From NCBI GenBank assembly GCA_907163345.1, contig CAJQUN010000138.1, positions 1,178,001 to 1,242,000 on the forward strand: 64,000 nucleotides of DNA, given 5' to 3'. Of this stretch, positions 50,354 to 62,274 are shown one piece after another. The notes under the pieces were generated by a model that was not told the origin of the DNA, made no database searches, and saw only the letters and a list, made by a program, of their open reading frames with translations. The DNA is from Haberlea rhodopensis (lineage: Eukaryota; Streptophyta; Magnoliopsida; Lamiales; Gesneriaceae). The translations under genes and the position numbers were made by a program. The number at the start of each line of letters is the position of its first letter. Position 1 is the first letter of the stretch.

Positions 50354-51767
50354 TGTGATGACCAGGGATTATAGATGTTAATCCCGGAGTGTTAATGACC
50401 CCTAAAGTTGTTTTACGTGGCGATATGGAGTTTAATCGTAGTGTTGAGCCTTTCGGGCTCGTCAATTTGAGTAGTTGGGATCGTTGGATCCCGAGGTTGA
50501 GATTGTATTCTCATTTGGGTGAAAAACCTATGAGTTGGGTTTTTAGTGTGACTCGGGATCTGGGGTGCTTTGTGTGGGCACCGGTAGGGGGTTTTGGAGT
50601 TAGAGAGAGAGTTTTGAAAACAGATGATTTTTAATGAATCATGATGTATTTGTGGGGCTATTAGTATTTCGGGGTATTTTTGCTATATATACCAGTTGAA
50701 CCCAAGATTTAATTTTTTTAAAAAGGCATTTCTCCTCCAGCCCGTCTCTCTCTCTCCCGTCTGCCCCATTCCCGATTTCCCTCGACCCCGCCGCTTCCAG
50801 CCGTGCGCCCGCCGCCGTCCGGTCGCCATCCGGCGCGTCCGGACCGCCGTTAGCTTCGTCTCGTCCAGGAGCAGCTTTCCCCACCGGTAATTCGAAGTTT
50901 AGTCGCGATTTGCGTTCGGATTTTTGCAGAAAGCGCAGATGCCCAATTTCTAGGGTTCTTCGATTTTGAGCGTTTTCCTTCCGATTTTTGATTGGGTAAC
51001 CTCCCTTACCCCTTTTTCGTCATTCTCATGTAATTCCCTGCCTTTTTGTGATTTATTGGTTCGAATTAAATCCCTAATTTCGTGAGGGTTTAGGTTCGAA
51101 TTTCGGGGTTTTGGCAGGGGGGTGGTGATTCTTGTTGTTTATCGATTATTACATATTTTAGATGATTTATGGTGCTTGGTTGGGTTCGATTTGTGTGGTT
51201 CGAAATTGTAGGGGGGGTTCTTGAGCAATTTTCGTTGTTATCTCATTCGTTTCCCCTCCCTGCATGTGCCCTGCCCCGAGTCTTTTAAATGGTAAATTGT
51301 CGTGTGTTGACAATATTTTTGTATAATGGTTATGGGTGTGCTTGAGCATGGGTTGCATGTTCGTAAATAATTGTGAATTATTTATCGTGTTAGCACATCA
51401 TTCCTCGGGGCATGGAACTCGAGCAAGGTTTGGCTCGGACTACGGAGATTTAAGGTACGTGCGACGTACGAGCATTACTTTATATTAGAGCATTTGTGAA
51501 ATGCATAATGCATTTTGATTTCATTAGATGGTTGTGCGTATAGTTACATATATATGTGTTGATATAGCTATGGAACGACCAAATCTTGATATCGCCGCCA
51601 CAAGCGTGCGTGATATTAGAGTAGTGTAACCTTATGAGATATATGGGGTACTGGATGCATATGACCATTGTAGGGCATTGAGATGCCTGAGAATGATCGT
51701 GGAATCATGTATTCATTATAAGACATTTGAGATGTCTAAGTATAATGGAGAATTGGTAAAACAAATG
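50354..51767 (+). repeat. C2: 5' part of LTR
   Basis: Homologous to 23281-24775. TATATATA at 50684-50691 replaces C's TATAAATA. The CpG-rich leader-like stretch is at 50735-50890. Only about two copies of the 45-bp repeat. The open frames over the CpG-rich stretch are not supported as genes. E is inserted after AAATG (51763-51767). Confidence 0.88.
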
Positions 51768-53192
51768 TGTTGGGAAAATGATTTCTAAGTTTTGGTGATT
51801 ACAAACACCTACTGGATGAAGTCCTACCGGGTGATAAAGACCAACTGGATGAAGACTCCTACCGGATGTTAAAGTCCTACCGGATGTTAAACACCTACTG
51901 GATGAAGTCCTACCGGGTGATAAAGACCAACTGGATGAAGACTCCTACCGGATGTTAAAGTCCTACCGGATATTGAAGTCTTACCGGGTGATAAAGATCA
52001 ACTGAATGAACACCTACCGGGTGAAGACAACAACCAACTGGACAAGACATCGACTGGGTGACTACTAACTGGATAGACATCAACTGGACAAGACATCAAC
52101 TGGATGACTACCAACTGGATAGACATCAACTGGACAAGACATCAACTGGATGACTACCAACTGGATAGACATCAACTGGACAAGACATCAACTGGATGGC
52201 CACCAACTGGACAGACATCTACTGGACAACCATCAACCGTACAAACATAAACTGGATGGACATCTACTGGACAACTATCAACCGGATAGTCTCTCACTGA
52301 ACAAAGACATCAACTGGTCATAATAGGATGAACGACCAGTTGAACAAAGAAAACCAACAGAAGTCTAAACTTCCAGTAAGAGCACTAAGCAACGAGACAA
52401 AATAAGTACAACATTCTGTGACAAAGGTACAACAGAGCGGCGCACCCTGCTATATCTCCGCCACCATTACAGTCAGAGTGAAAAGAGCCGTTGCTTAACA
52501 AAATAGGAAAGAAGACAATATGAATTTGGAAAGCTAATCCCTTCCATATACAGAAAAGCTACCGTTGGACAACCAAACCTATAAATACGTCCAAGCAGAG
52601 AATGAAGATGTGCTGAGCGATTTTTTAACAAAGAGATATACTTCAAAGCAAACAAGAAAATGATATAACTGATATTCCAAACGTTCAGCAAAGAGCAGAC
52701 AAGCAGTGAAACTGAATCTGTGATAGATTATTTCCAATTGAAGTCTGCTGCTCAAAAACACTCGAAGCTAGAAAGTTTATTCTGTAAAGAGTGTTATAGA
52801 ATCTCTTGTAATCAAAAGTTAAGAAGATTGTGATTGCTAGGAGTTTAGGCGAAGTCTGTTAGTGCCTAAGAAGGTTGTATACTGTAAAGTGTAAACCAAG
52901 TCTTCTAGTGAATCCTTCCTGCAAAGGAAGAAGGGGAGACGTAGAAGTGTTGTGCTTCGAACTTCCAGAAACAACTCTTGTGTTATTTGTTCATTGCTTT
53001 ATTACCTCAGTTTTATTCCTCACAAGTTCAGTAGACTTCTTCCGCACTATAATAAGTGTCTGCTGACTTGCCTGATATTGAGAAGCAACTGTAATACTTA
53101 ACAGTTTACAGTTAACTAGAAAAAGAAATCAAAATTGAATCTAGTGTTTATTAAACCCCCCCTCCCTTCTAAACACTACCATGATCCTAACA
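51768..53192 (+). repeat. E: 5' LTR (1425 bp)
   Basis: TGTTGGGAAAATG to GATCCTAACA. TATA box TATAAATA at 52580-52587 (63103-63110 in the 3' LTR). U3 from about 51805 to 52330 is a dense repeat array (separate entry). The short frames after the TATA box are not supported as genes. Confidence 0.95.
51805..52330 (+). repeat. E 5' LTR: degenerate ~15-bp repeats (CNACTGGATG / CCTACCGGATG)
   Basis: Dozens of copies of a short motif with core ACTGGA or ACCGGRTG. Part forms a higher-order 46-bp repeat (AAGACATCAACTGGATG at 52090, 52136, 52182). The 3' LTR has the same array (about 62310-62830) with a slightly different copy number. The array is upstream of the TATA box, as expected for enhancer-like U3 repeats. 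Confidence 0.88.
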
Positions 53193-53195
53193 AGT

Positions 53196-53207
53196 GGTAT
53201 CAGAGCT
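53196..53207 (+). other. E: primer binding site, initiator tRNA-Met
   Basis: TGGTATCAGAGC three bases after the 5' LTR. Confidence 0.9.
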
Positions 53208-53250
53208 TAGGTCTTCTCAATCTTGAGAAATTACCAATTGCCAAAAACTG

Positions 53251-55146
53251 ATGGCCTCATTCGGCAAGATTCCAATGTTCAAGAAAGACGAATATGATGA
53301 CTGGAGAATCCGTATGTAAGCACATCTCAAGATGATGATATGTGGTATGTAATCACTGAAGGACCTATGAAGATCATGAAAATCAATACAGCTGCTTCTA
53401 TCACAAGTGGTGATCCACAAATGGTAGAAAAGGAAAGATCTCAATGGTCAAATGAAGAAAAGAAAAAAGCAAATCTGGACAACGTTGCTAAGGACATTCT
53501 GTTCAAAACTTTGGACAAAAATATGTTCAACAAAATAAAAATGTGCTCAACAGCGAAAGAAATCTGGGAGAAGATTGCCCAACTCTGTGAAGGAAATGAT
53601 CAAACCAAAGAAAACAAGCTTACTGTGGCTTTACAGAAGTTTGAGCATATCAAGATGATGAATGGAGAAACTCTCAACGAGTATGATGAAAGAGTGACTG
53701 GAATAATTAATGAACTCAGCAGTCTGGGTAAGGAGTTACCCAACAGAGAAGTCACTCTCAAAGTAATGAGAGGTCTCCCAAGAGAATGGGATGTCAAGAC
53801 CATTGCTATGAGAGAATCGAAGGACATCAACAAGATAGATCTACATGACCTGTTTGCTGATTTAAAAGCCTATGAATTCAAATTAGGCATTCGGGTTGAA
53901 GATGAACCAAATACCAGTCAACCAACCAAAGCTCTCACTGCATCAGAGTCTCTGCCTACTTCCACAGGGATGACTCCAGAAAAGATGTGTAATGATGCTA
54001 TGGAATGTTCGTAAAGAAATTTGGGAAATTCATGAAGAAGAAGAGCGAGTATGCTTCAACTGCCTCAAACCAGGGCACTTCATTGTGGACTGTCCAAAAC
54101 CTAAAAAGGATGATCACAAAAGAGGATCCAAGGATCACAGAAAATCCAAGGAAACTAGAAGATCATCCAAAAGGGACAGAGATCAAAAGGTTTTGATGGC
54201 AGAAGAAAGCAAGAGCAAGTGGGCTGATTCTGAATCAGAATCAGAGGAATCAACCAGCTCGTCCAGCGAAAGTGAAGACGAGGAAGTCCACTGCTTAATG
54301 GCAAATGATGAAATTGAGGTACACGAGTCTAACCTATCTGAATTCACACATAGTGAACTTACCAATGCTTTGCAGGACATGATCAATGAGTATCAGACGC
54401 TATATGAATCTTTTGAAAGCTATAAGACTGAGCACTCAATCCCAATTGAAACGCATAAAAACAAACTTGATTGTGAACAATCGAGGGAGTTGAACTGCTT
54501 AAGGGAAACAGCCACTCTTCTAGTGAAAGAAAGAGATGAAGCCAAGTGTGCCTACCAGAAACTTAGCAAACTGGTTAGCCCTTGGAATGCATCTACTACC
54601 AGAAAGGATGAAATGCTTGAGTCTATAAGGCTTGCTGGTGATTTAACAGGCATATGCTATAATAGAAATGACGGCAGTTCATCTGGTAATGAACCTCAAC
54701 TGTGTCTAACAAAAGGCAAAGTTCAATCAATGAACTTTGTAAGATCTAGCACAGTATATGACCCTTATGAACTGGTTAAAGAACCTGTTAAAGCAACACT
54801 CATCAAGGAACAGGCACAGCACAGGGGTATCGGTTATGTAGAACCACTCAAAGAGGCTAAACCGAGGCAAAAGTTCAGAAATGAACTTAAACCTACTGGT
54901 CGAGCAGCTAGAGAGGTTAAACCCAACTGGTACTACAACTGTAAGCATGTCCAGAAGAGATATATGCTCAATAACAGGAACTACAAACCAAAAGCACATG
55001 CATACACATATTATCACACTCCACAGTCAAGATCATCACCATCATTTATGAATGCACACACGTTTCAGAACACACACCGACCTAAGTCACTCAGGGTCAT
55101 ACAAGTGTGGGTTCCGAAAGGACTAATCCTACCCGGACCCAAGTAG
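53251..55146 (+). pseudogene. E: gag, several frame breaks
   Basis: ATG 53251 (MASFGKIPMFKKDEYDDWRIRM) meets TAA at 53317-53319 where F has Lys, then a small deletion near 53327 changes frame. The core runs 53328-54000 (NKLTVALQKFEHIKMM, ETLNEYDERVTGIINEL, GLPREWDVKTIAMRES). Around 54000-54045 two more frame changes remove about 20 residues found in F. The zinc knuckle (CFNCLKPGHFIVDC, about 54055), Lys/Arg-rich and Ser/Glu-rich tracts, a helical region and the tail VWVPKGLILPGPK follow to TAG 55144-55146. This final stop is shared with F and looks genuine. Confidence 0.9.
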
Positions 55147-55160
55147 GATTGGGTACCAAT
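55133..55160 (+). promoter_or_regulatory. E: gag-pol junction, stop codon in a conserved hairpin loop
   Basis: ACCCAA - GTAGGA - TTGGGT: a 6-bp stem with the gag TAG in the six-base loop. pol continues in the -1 frame. The same hairpin, stop and frame relation occur in F (47500-47522, minus). No canonical slippery heptamer is obvious. Confidence 0.5.
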
Positions 55161-56597
55161 CATTATATCACTTTAATTGCAGGAACTAGAATGCATCAAG
55201 TTCGGAGCTCAGAATGGTTCCTGGACAGCGGATGCTCTAGACATATGACAGGAAATGCGAGCTTATTGTCTGAACTGGTGGACTCCACTGGACCCACAAT
55301 AACTTTTGGAGATAACGCGAAAGGTAGAACCGTGGGTAAGGGTAAGATTATCTACGGTAACATCGTCATTAAAGACATTCTTTTAGTTGAAAATCTATGC
55401 TATAACTTGATTAGCATAAGTCAACTGTGTGACAATGGTCATTCCGTAGAATTCAATCAGCACTCATGCACAATTAAATCTACTGATGGCAGTATATTAC
55501 TTCTAGGTAGAAGGCATGATAACACATATAAAATTGATTGGAATCTTAATCAGCCTACCTCCTCTACTTGCTTAGCTGCCCTGAATTCTTCCAAAAATTG
55601 GCTTTGGCACAAACGGTTGAGTCACTTAAATTTTAAAACTATTGCCAGTCTGCGTAAACTCGATCTAGTCATTGGACTGCCTCAAATTGAGTTCTCTAAA
55701 GACAAGATCTGTGAAGCATGCCAACTTGGTAAGCAAATCAGATCCTCCTTTAAAAACAAAGGGAGTAAATCTTCTTCTCGGTGCCTAGTGTTGCTGCATA
55801 TGGATCTGTTTGGTCCTATACCAGTAACAAGTCTAGGGGGAATGAAGTATACCCTAGTGTTAATAGACGATTACACTCATTTCACGTGGGTCTTGTTCCT
55901 AAGTGGCAAAGATCAGGCTACTCCAAAGCTGATCAAATTACTGAAAAGACTCCAAAATGAGAAATCGTGTGGGATAGATAGAATTCGCAGTGATAAAGGT
56001 ACTGAGTTCACCAATCAATCAATCGAATCATATCTAGATGACCTTGGTATTAAACACGAATACTCTGCTGCTAGAACTCCTCAACAAAACGGAGTTGCTG
56101 AGCGTAGGAACCGCACTTTGAAAGAAGCTGCGCGAACTATGCTCGCGGAATCAGAAATATCGCAGAGATTTTGGGCAGAAGCTGTCAACACAGCATGTTA
56201 TACGCAGAACAGATCAATGATTAATAAGCGAGCAAACAAAACCCCTTATGAGATCTGGAATGGCAGTAAGCCAAATATTTCCTATTTCCATGTGTTTGGT
56301 TGCAAATGTTTTATTCACAACAATGGAAAGACTCATCTCACCGCTTTTGATGCCAAATCTGATGCTGGAATATTCCTTGGCTATTCTACAGTTAGTAAGG
56401 CCTTCAGAGTATTTAATAATAGAACTCTTACTGTAGAAGAATCAGTGCATGTAAAATTTGATGAACCTACTGACTGTACTGTATCTAAACTGCAAATCAA
56501 CAATTTAAGTAATCGACTGGAAAGCACTTATATTGATGAAAAAGTTGATGATGAGATAGATTACAGAAGCAGGACTGACTGCTCCTTGGAACCATAA
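55149..56597 (+). pseudogene. E: protease and integrase
   Basis: The pol frame is open from 55107, overlapping gag by about 40 bases. Protease signature WFLDSGCSRHMTG (about 55220); LCYNLISISQLCDNG; integrase finger HKRLSHLNF and CEACQLGKQ; catalytic residues Asp in LLHMDLFGPIP, Asp in IRSDKGTEF, Glu in QQNGVAERRN, all present; C-terminal FLGYSTVSKAFRVFNNRTLTV. A TAA at 56595-56597 interrupts the same frame in the acidic linker before RT. The integrase domain itself looks intact. Confidence 0.92.
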
Positions 56598-57737
56598 GTT
56601 CCTGAACCTCAAGCAGAGGAGTCTGCTGGCCAACAAGCACTGCAGTCAGCTACCAATGAAACAGTTGCATCTACCCCTGCTGCAGTAGAAGAAACAAATG
56701 AGAAAGATGAGTCTATCAGAACCTCTGATGTGCCCACTCATATCCAGCCAAGTGAAGAACTCAATCCTCATGGACCTTCGCTCCGGTGGAAGAAGGATCA
56801 TCCACCCGAGCAGGTCATCGGTAACCCTCTTGCTCCTCTACGCACCAGAGGACAAATGATTAAAGAATTTCTTCATGCTGCATTCATATCTCATATAGAA
56901 CCTAAGAAGATTGATGAAGCTATATTAGACCCAAGTTGGGTAGAAGCAATGCAGGAAGAACTAAATCAGTTTGAGCGAAACAAAGTATGGCATTTAGTTC
57001 CACGTCCATCGCATCACACAATTATTGGCACTAAATGGGTATTTAGAAATAAGCTAGATGAAAATGGTACAGTAATTAGGAATAAAGCAAGACTAGTTGC
57101 ACAGGGATACAGGCAGGAAGAAGGCATTGATTTTGATGAAACCTTTGCCCCTGTAGCCCGATTAGAAGCCATTCGCATATTTCTTGCCTTTGCTGCATTT
57201 AAAGACTTTAAGGTCTATCAGATGGATGTTAAGAGTGCATTTCGTAACGGCAATCTCCAGAAAGAAGTATATGTTGAACAACCTCGTGGATTTGAAAACC
57301 ATCTGCAACCATCTTATGTTTATCATCTGAACAAAGCTTTGTATGGTCTGAAGCAAGCCCCCCGTGCATGGTATGAAACTCTATCAAAATATTTGATTGA
57401 TCATGACTTCACCATTGGCACCGTGGACAAAACTTTATTTAAATTTACAAAGGGAGACCATACTCTGCTAGTTCAGATATATGTTGATGACATTATTTTT
57501 GGCAGTACTAACCCAAAATTATGTGAAAGATTTTCAAAGATAATGCAGGACCAATTTGAGATGAGCATGGTGGGAGAATTATCATTTTTCTTAGGATTGC
57601 AAGTCAAGCAATCTAGTGAAGGAATCTTGATAAATCAGTCTAAATACACTAAAGAGCTGCTGAAGAAATATGGAATGAGTACCAGCTCAGCTGCTTGCTA
57701 CACCAATGAGCTCATCTGCCAAACTCGACTTGGATAA
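56598..57737 (+). pseudogene. E: reverse transcriptase
   Basis: Same frame as the integrase after the stop. Linker, then HAAFISHIEPKKIDEAILD, WVFRNKLDENG, NKARLVAQGYRQEEGIDF, FAPVARLEAIRIFLAFA, YQMDVKSAFRNG, LYGLKQAPRAWYETL and the catalytic YVDD (LLVQIYVDDIIFGSTNP, about 57480), ELSFFLGLQVKQ. A one-base indel near 57700 moves the frame before RNase H; the stop at 57735-57737 is in the wrong frame. Confidence 0.92.
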
Positions 57738-58428
57738 TTCAGGAATACCAGTCGAAGTTACAATGTATCGAGGCATTATCGGATCTCTATTATATTTGAC
57801 AGCTAGCCGACCAGATATTATGTTTGCAGTGTGTATGTGCGCCCGGTTTCAAGCAAATCCCAAGCAGTCGCACTTCACTGCTGTCAAAAGGATCCTCAAA
57901 TATTTGAAAGGCACTGAGAATGTTGGTCTATGGTATCCAAGAGACTCAACTTTTAATCTTATCGGATACTCAGATGCTGACTATGCTGGATGCAAAATTG
58001 ACAGAAAAAGCACCAGTGGGTACTGTCAATTCCTTGGTGATCGATTGATATCATGGGGATGCAAGAAACAGACATCCATAGCAACTTCCACTGCAGAGGC
58101 AGATTACCTTGCTGCTGGAAGCTGCTGTGCTCAATTGCTCTGGATTCAGCAACAACTCAGAGATTATGGAATTGAGTCCATAGAGGCTCCCATATCTTGT
58201 GACAATACGTCTGTCATTGCTATAACATACAATCCAGTTCTTCATACTCGTACTAAACATATTGACATCCGTCATCATTTTATCAGAGATCATGTTATGA
58301 AGAAAGAAATTCGGCTGGAGTATATTTCTACCGAACAACATGCAGCAGACATTTTCACAAAACCCCTACCGGACGCTAAGTTTTCTTACTTTCGAAATAT
58401 TCTTGGTTTAATTGAAATTAATTCTTGA
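57706..58428 (+). pseudogene. E: RNase H, C-terminal end of pol
   Basis: Open from the frameshift to TGA 58426-58428. YRGIIGSLLYLTASRPDIMFAV, GYSDADYAGC, DRKSTSGYCQFLG, SIATSTAEADYLAAGS, CDNTSVIAIT, KHIDIRHHFIRDHV and DIFTKPLPDAKFSYF. Catalytic acidic residues are present. The domain is intact apart from the upstream frameshift. Confidence 0.92.
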
Positions 58429-58965
58429 TTATTTTGTTTTGGTAATAAATTCAGGGGGAATTAGTTAGTTTATTTGCATAAATTTAGGAGGAATTTCAGT
58501 TATAATCCTATCATGGTTATTTAAGCTCAGCTGGTAATACAATGGTCAGCTGCAGTAGGTGTATCCGTACCAGTAGGACTCTACATCCAGTAGATGCTTT
58601 CCTACTAGTCGAACCCTACATACCAGCAGATGTTACCAAATACGCTTTGACAAAAATAACCCTCGATACGTATTAACCTAATGAACGTCGGAATTCAAAA
58701 TTACTTTTGTGTAAAATAAATTATTTCACTCCCGCCTAAATCCTGTCCTTTTATTTATTGGTTAAATTTTTTTTTAATCGCTAGATGATCGCCACGTATA
58801 CATGTGTCCGCTCATCTACAGTACGACGTTACATATACTTTCATTTTCACCTCCATTAGTTTCACTACTCTTCATCTTCTCCAACAATTCACTGCAATTA
58901 TCTTTTCTTTCAAACAATTTTACTCTAACAAGATTGCTGCTGTTTCTTCCTCATATTCATCCAAA
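58429..58965 (+). other. E: spacer between pol and extra ORF, with inverted copies of LTR repeats
   Basis: No ORF of substance. Around 58550-58632 the text CCAGTAGGACT, CATCCAGTAGATG and ACCAGCAGATG is the reverse complement of LTR repeats (CATCTACTGG, AGTCCTACCGG). AT-rich and pyrimidine-rich text follows (58760-58960), like a promoter and leader, before the ATG at 58966. Confidence 0.6.
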
Positions 58966-61371
58966 ATGTCAAAGAATATATAGCCAAGCTTCATCACCAA
59001 TGCTGTTCATGTAGATTTTCATTCTATATACACATCATCTGATGAGGAGACAAAGGAGCTGATTCAAAAACTGGATACCTCAGGACTCTTGGTAATCCTA
59101 AGCCAGGCCCCCTCATTCTACAAGGACGAGCTACACGAGTTCTTTGCTACGGCCAAGGTTGTTGATGACACAGTGGTGGCATCCGTATCTGGACAGTTGA
59201 TTACAATCACCCAACCTGAATTTACCACACACATGTGCCTTCCCTCTACCGGACTTACTGATTTTTCCACTGTTCCGGTGGAACTACGAGAAGAGATGCG
59301 CCTCACAGCTTCTGACTCTGCTCATCGCCTTCAACGTCCCCCATTCAGGAAAGTATTAATGAAGAGTCATTATCGACAACTGTCGGACATCATCTCCAAG
59401 GGGCTCCTAAGAAGCCCAGAACAAGAAAAGCTGCTCCTCCGGCTGTCCAACAGAAAGACATTGCAGCTTCTGATACCATCTCCTCCGCCGGTCTGACAGC
59501 AAACATCCCAGCAAGAGAACCCAGCCCTGAAAATCCTCCACCTGAGGAACCAGCTGCTTCATTGGCCATGGTAATCGCTACCTCAGTTGCTCCCGCTGAC
59601 AATTCTTCTAATGGTGAGTTCTCAGCAAGCACCAGGCTCTATCAGCTTTAGGACACCCAAGTCCTTGTGTCCGTACTGTCATCCAAAGACCACCCCTGCT
59701 GGCAAAGGAAAAACTCTTACGGCTCCAGTGTCCACTCATGTTGCCTTTGAGATCCAAATGGTCATGGATACAGTTGAAGCCAACCTGCAACCACAGCTAG
59801 ATATTTTTGATCGTTGGGTAAAGGCTCGAGTAAAAGTTCGATTTGATGATTTCGATCCTATTCTGGATCAGGCCAGGGAAGATGAGAACCAAATCTTGGC
59901 CTATCTTCAAATCTCAGACCCCGAGAAAAGCCTGAAGCTGCGGGATGTTTTTCGCCTGATGAACTATGTGGGCGAACTTCAAGCCCTTGTTGCAACCCGC
60001 CTTCAACACTTCAACGGTGATTCAAGAACAGCGAATCATGATAGAGCCATCCTAAATGCTCTTGGACCCAAGCTGGAAATGGCTGAGCTCGCTCTTCATG
60101 ATATTCGCATATTCACTGGAATTCACTCATGCTCCAATGCTGAGAATGTTGCAAGTCCCAACCAGCCGGATTTACAAATGGCTATTGCAAATTTGGAGAT
60201 TGTCCCTTCTACTGTGGAGATCACTTCTACTGCCCTGGAGACCACTCCCGCTGGAGCGGAGACAGCATCAACTGCCTTGGAGGCAGCCTCTTATGCTAAA
60301 GAACTCTCCTCTGCTCCCAGCTCTTATAATGATCAACCGCCCCAACCGATGGTTGTTGATCACATCAATGTGGACACAGTGATTCAGACGGTAGTTCAGC
60401 AAGTTACCATTTCCTCTGGCAACCATGAACCCAGTGAGTCTTCACATTCCAATGATCACACCCAATCGTCTGTTGCTGCGGTTGACCAAGCCACTGCTGA
60501 TATGGCTGCCCCACTTATTGAAGACACTGCTGATATGGCTTCCCCACTAATTGAAGCAACTGCTACTATAACTGCTACTATCTCAGACTCCCCAGCTGCC
60601 CCACTTATTGAAGAAACTGGTTTACTATCCACTGCAGTTGTAGATGCTCATCCCGGTGCTTTTGTTCCTACTGCTGATACTCAAATGATTGCCGTGGATC
60701 CGTCCATGGCTCAAAAACTTTCAGAGGATTTCTTTGTCTTTACAAACCCTCTGGACGAGCCACCAAACATTGCTGCACAGCTAGCTAATCTCTCCACTGC
60801 AATATCAGCACTAGCCAGCGATGTCAATAAACTTAAGCAGGAAGAGCGGACTGCAACTCTTATTCTAGGAACCCATCAGCAGCACACGGACTCTCAATTC
60901 CAGCAAGTCTACAGGGACTTAAATAGTCTAACGACTACTGTCACCAGACTTCAGACTTTTGCTGAAACTGCAGTTGCTGACGCATTTTCTAGAATTGGCC
61001 AGGCTCGTCTTCAGATTACTCAAAATAATGAATCTCTTCATGCTGCCACATCCCTGGCTCTTGGAGAAAAGATTGAAGACGCCAAGAAAGTCTTAACCGA
61101 TCAGTTGGCCACCATGCAGGCAGCATTTGCTTCTCAGATTCAAGATATATGCAACAGCCTGCCTGCAGCTCCTCAAATAATCCACAGACTGCCTGAACCC
61201 AGCAGAACTGCTCCTTCATCACAGCGAGCTTCAAGTTCAGCTGGTCATTCATCCCCTGCAACTGGAGCACTCACACAGTCCAGAGCAACTGCTCAGCCAA
61301 GATCTCGAAGTCCGCGCCAACCGCCTACCGAAAAGCGCGACCATTCCAAACATTGGTTAGGGAGAAACTAG
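58966..61371 (+). pseudogene. E: post-pol extra ORF (envelope-like ORF of Sireviruses)
   Basis: ATG 58966 meets TAG at 58981-58983 and the frame reopens (ELIQKLDTSGLLVIL, DELHEFFATAKVV, TTHMCLPSTGLTDFS). Near 59340-59400 the frame changes to a Pro/Ala/Lys-rich stretch (APKKPRTRKAAPPAVQQ) that ends by about 59652, and from about 59650 a third open frame runs to TAG at 61371. That part has an acidic, helical region (FDPILDQAREDENQILAYL), long Thr/Ala/Pro/Ser-rich repeats (TALETTPAGAETASTALEA), a coiled-coil-like segment (LSTAISALASDVNKLKQEE) and a basic Ser/Pro tail. The first part is homologous to F 1158-1604. No transmembrane helix is obvious and the role is unknown. Confidence 0.75.
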
Positions 61372-62260
61372 TATCGTTTTCTGACTCCTTCTTAATTACT
61401 CTTATCTATTTACTGTTTTTAGTTGACTTCTTCTTTGTATTTACTGAAACAACATAAATGTGTTCACACTAAATGCATTTCTTCTATAAATAGAGACTCA
61501 TGTTTGCTTTCATAACTCACATTCACGAATCATGATTATTTTCAATTCTTTGAAAATTCCTTGGTTTACATCTTACAATTGTTCAGTTTCATGGGTTTAT
61601 TACTTATCTAAATCAACCCATCATGGGTTGATTACTTATCTAACCCAGCTCCGTTAAGCTTCAGCGTTTGGATCCTGCTCTGATGCTCATCATCAGTCAA
61701 GAACTGCAATCAGGAGTTATCTGGGTGCTGATGACAAAAATGGGGAAGACAGAGATAGAGTATTTTCATTAAGTGAATCCATAAACCATGGAGGCCTGAT
61801 GAATATACATTTGAACACTTCCCGACTTCCTTTCTGAAACAAGGTAGACCGGAAGACAGAGTCATGGAGGCCAGATGCATATACATTTGACTCTTCCTGA
61901 CTTCATCTCTGAAACAAGGTGGATCGAGCTTTTCCTCTCTGAAATAAGGTGGATCGAGCTCTTCCTCTCTGACATTAGGTGGATCGAAGCTCTCCGGGTC
62001 TACAGTACTTGTTTAAAAATTTGTCATGTATCAGCTATATTGTGTAAAACTAGATTTGTCGTAGATTCTATTCAAGTTATAAGAATTCATCTTAAATAAA
62101 GATGAATCTCTCTAAATTGTCCAGTTTGATTACAACTTGTAATCTGCTTATATTTATAACAAATGAAAATTTCTTTTCCATTATGTCTTCAAGTATTTTC
62201 AGGATTCTCATTTTTTTTACTCGAGTAGGAAATCGATTATTGCTTAGTTTTGTCATCACC
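61372..62260 (+). other. E: 3' non-coding region with tandem and inverted repeats
   Basis: 61611-61633 is a 23-bp perfect inverted repeat (AATCAACCCAT, C, ATGGGTTGATT). A ~76-bp segment (CATGGAGGCC...) is duplicated at 61787 and 61863. A 30-bp unit (GGATCGAGCTCTTCCTCTCT) repeats three times from 61921 (61921, 61951, 61981). No coding function seen. Confidence 0.7.
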
Positions 62261-62274
62261 AAAAAGGGGGAAAT
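62261..62274 (+). other. E: polypurine tract
   Basis: AAAAAGGGGGAAAT directly before the 3' LTR; a long G run is typical of Sireviruses. Confidence 0.9.

Noticed and set aside
50639..50890. Overlapping ORFs in a GC-rich stretch of the C2 LTR
   Set aside because: Pro/Arg/Ala-rich translations on both strands of a CpG-rich LTR segment; no recognisable domain.
52473..53066. Short ORFs downstream of the E TATA box, repeated at 62842-63589
   Set aside because: They are LTR sequence duplicated at both ends of E; no domain or coding evidence.
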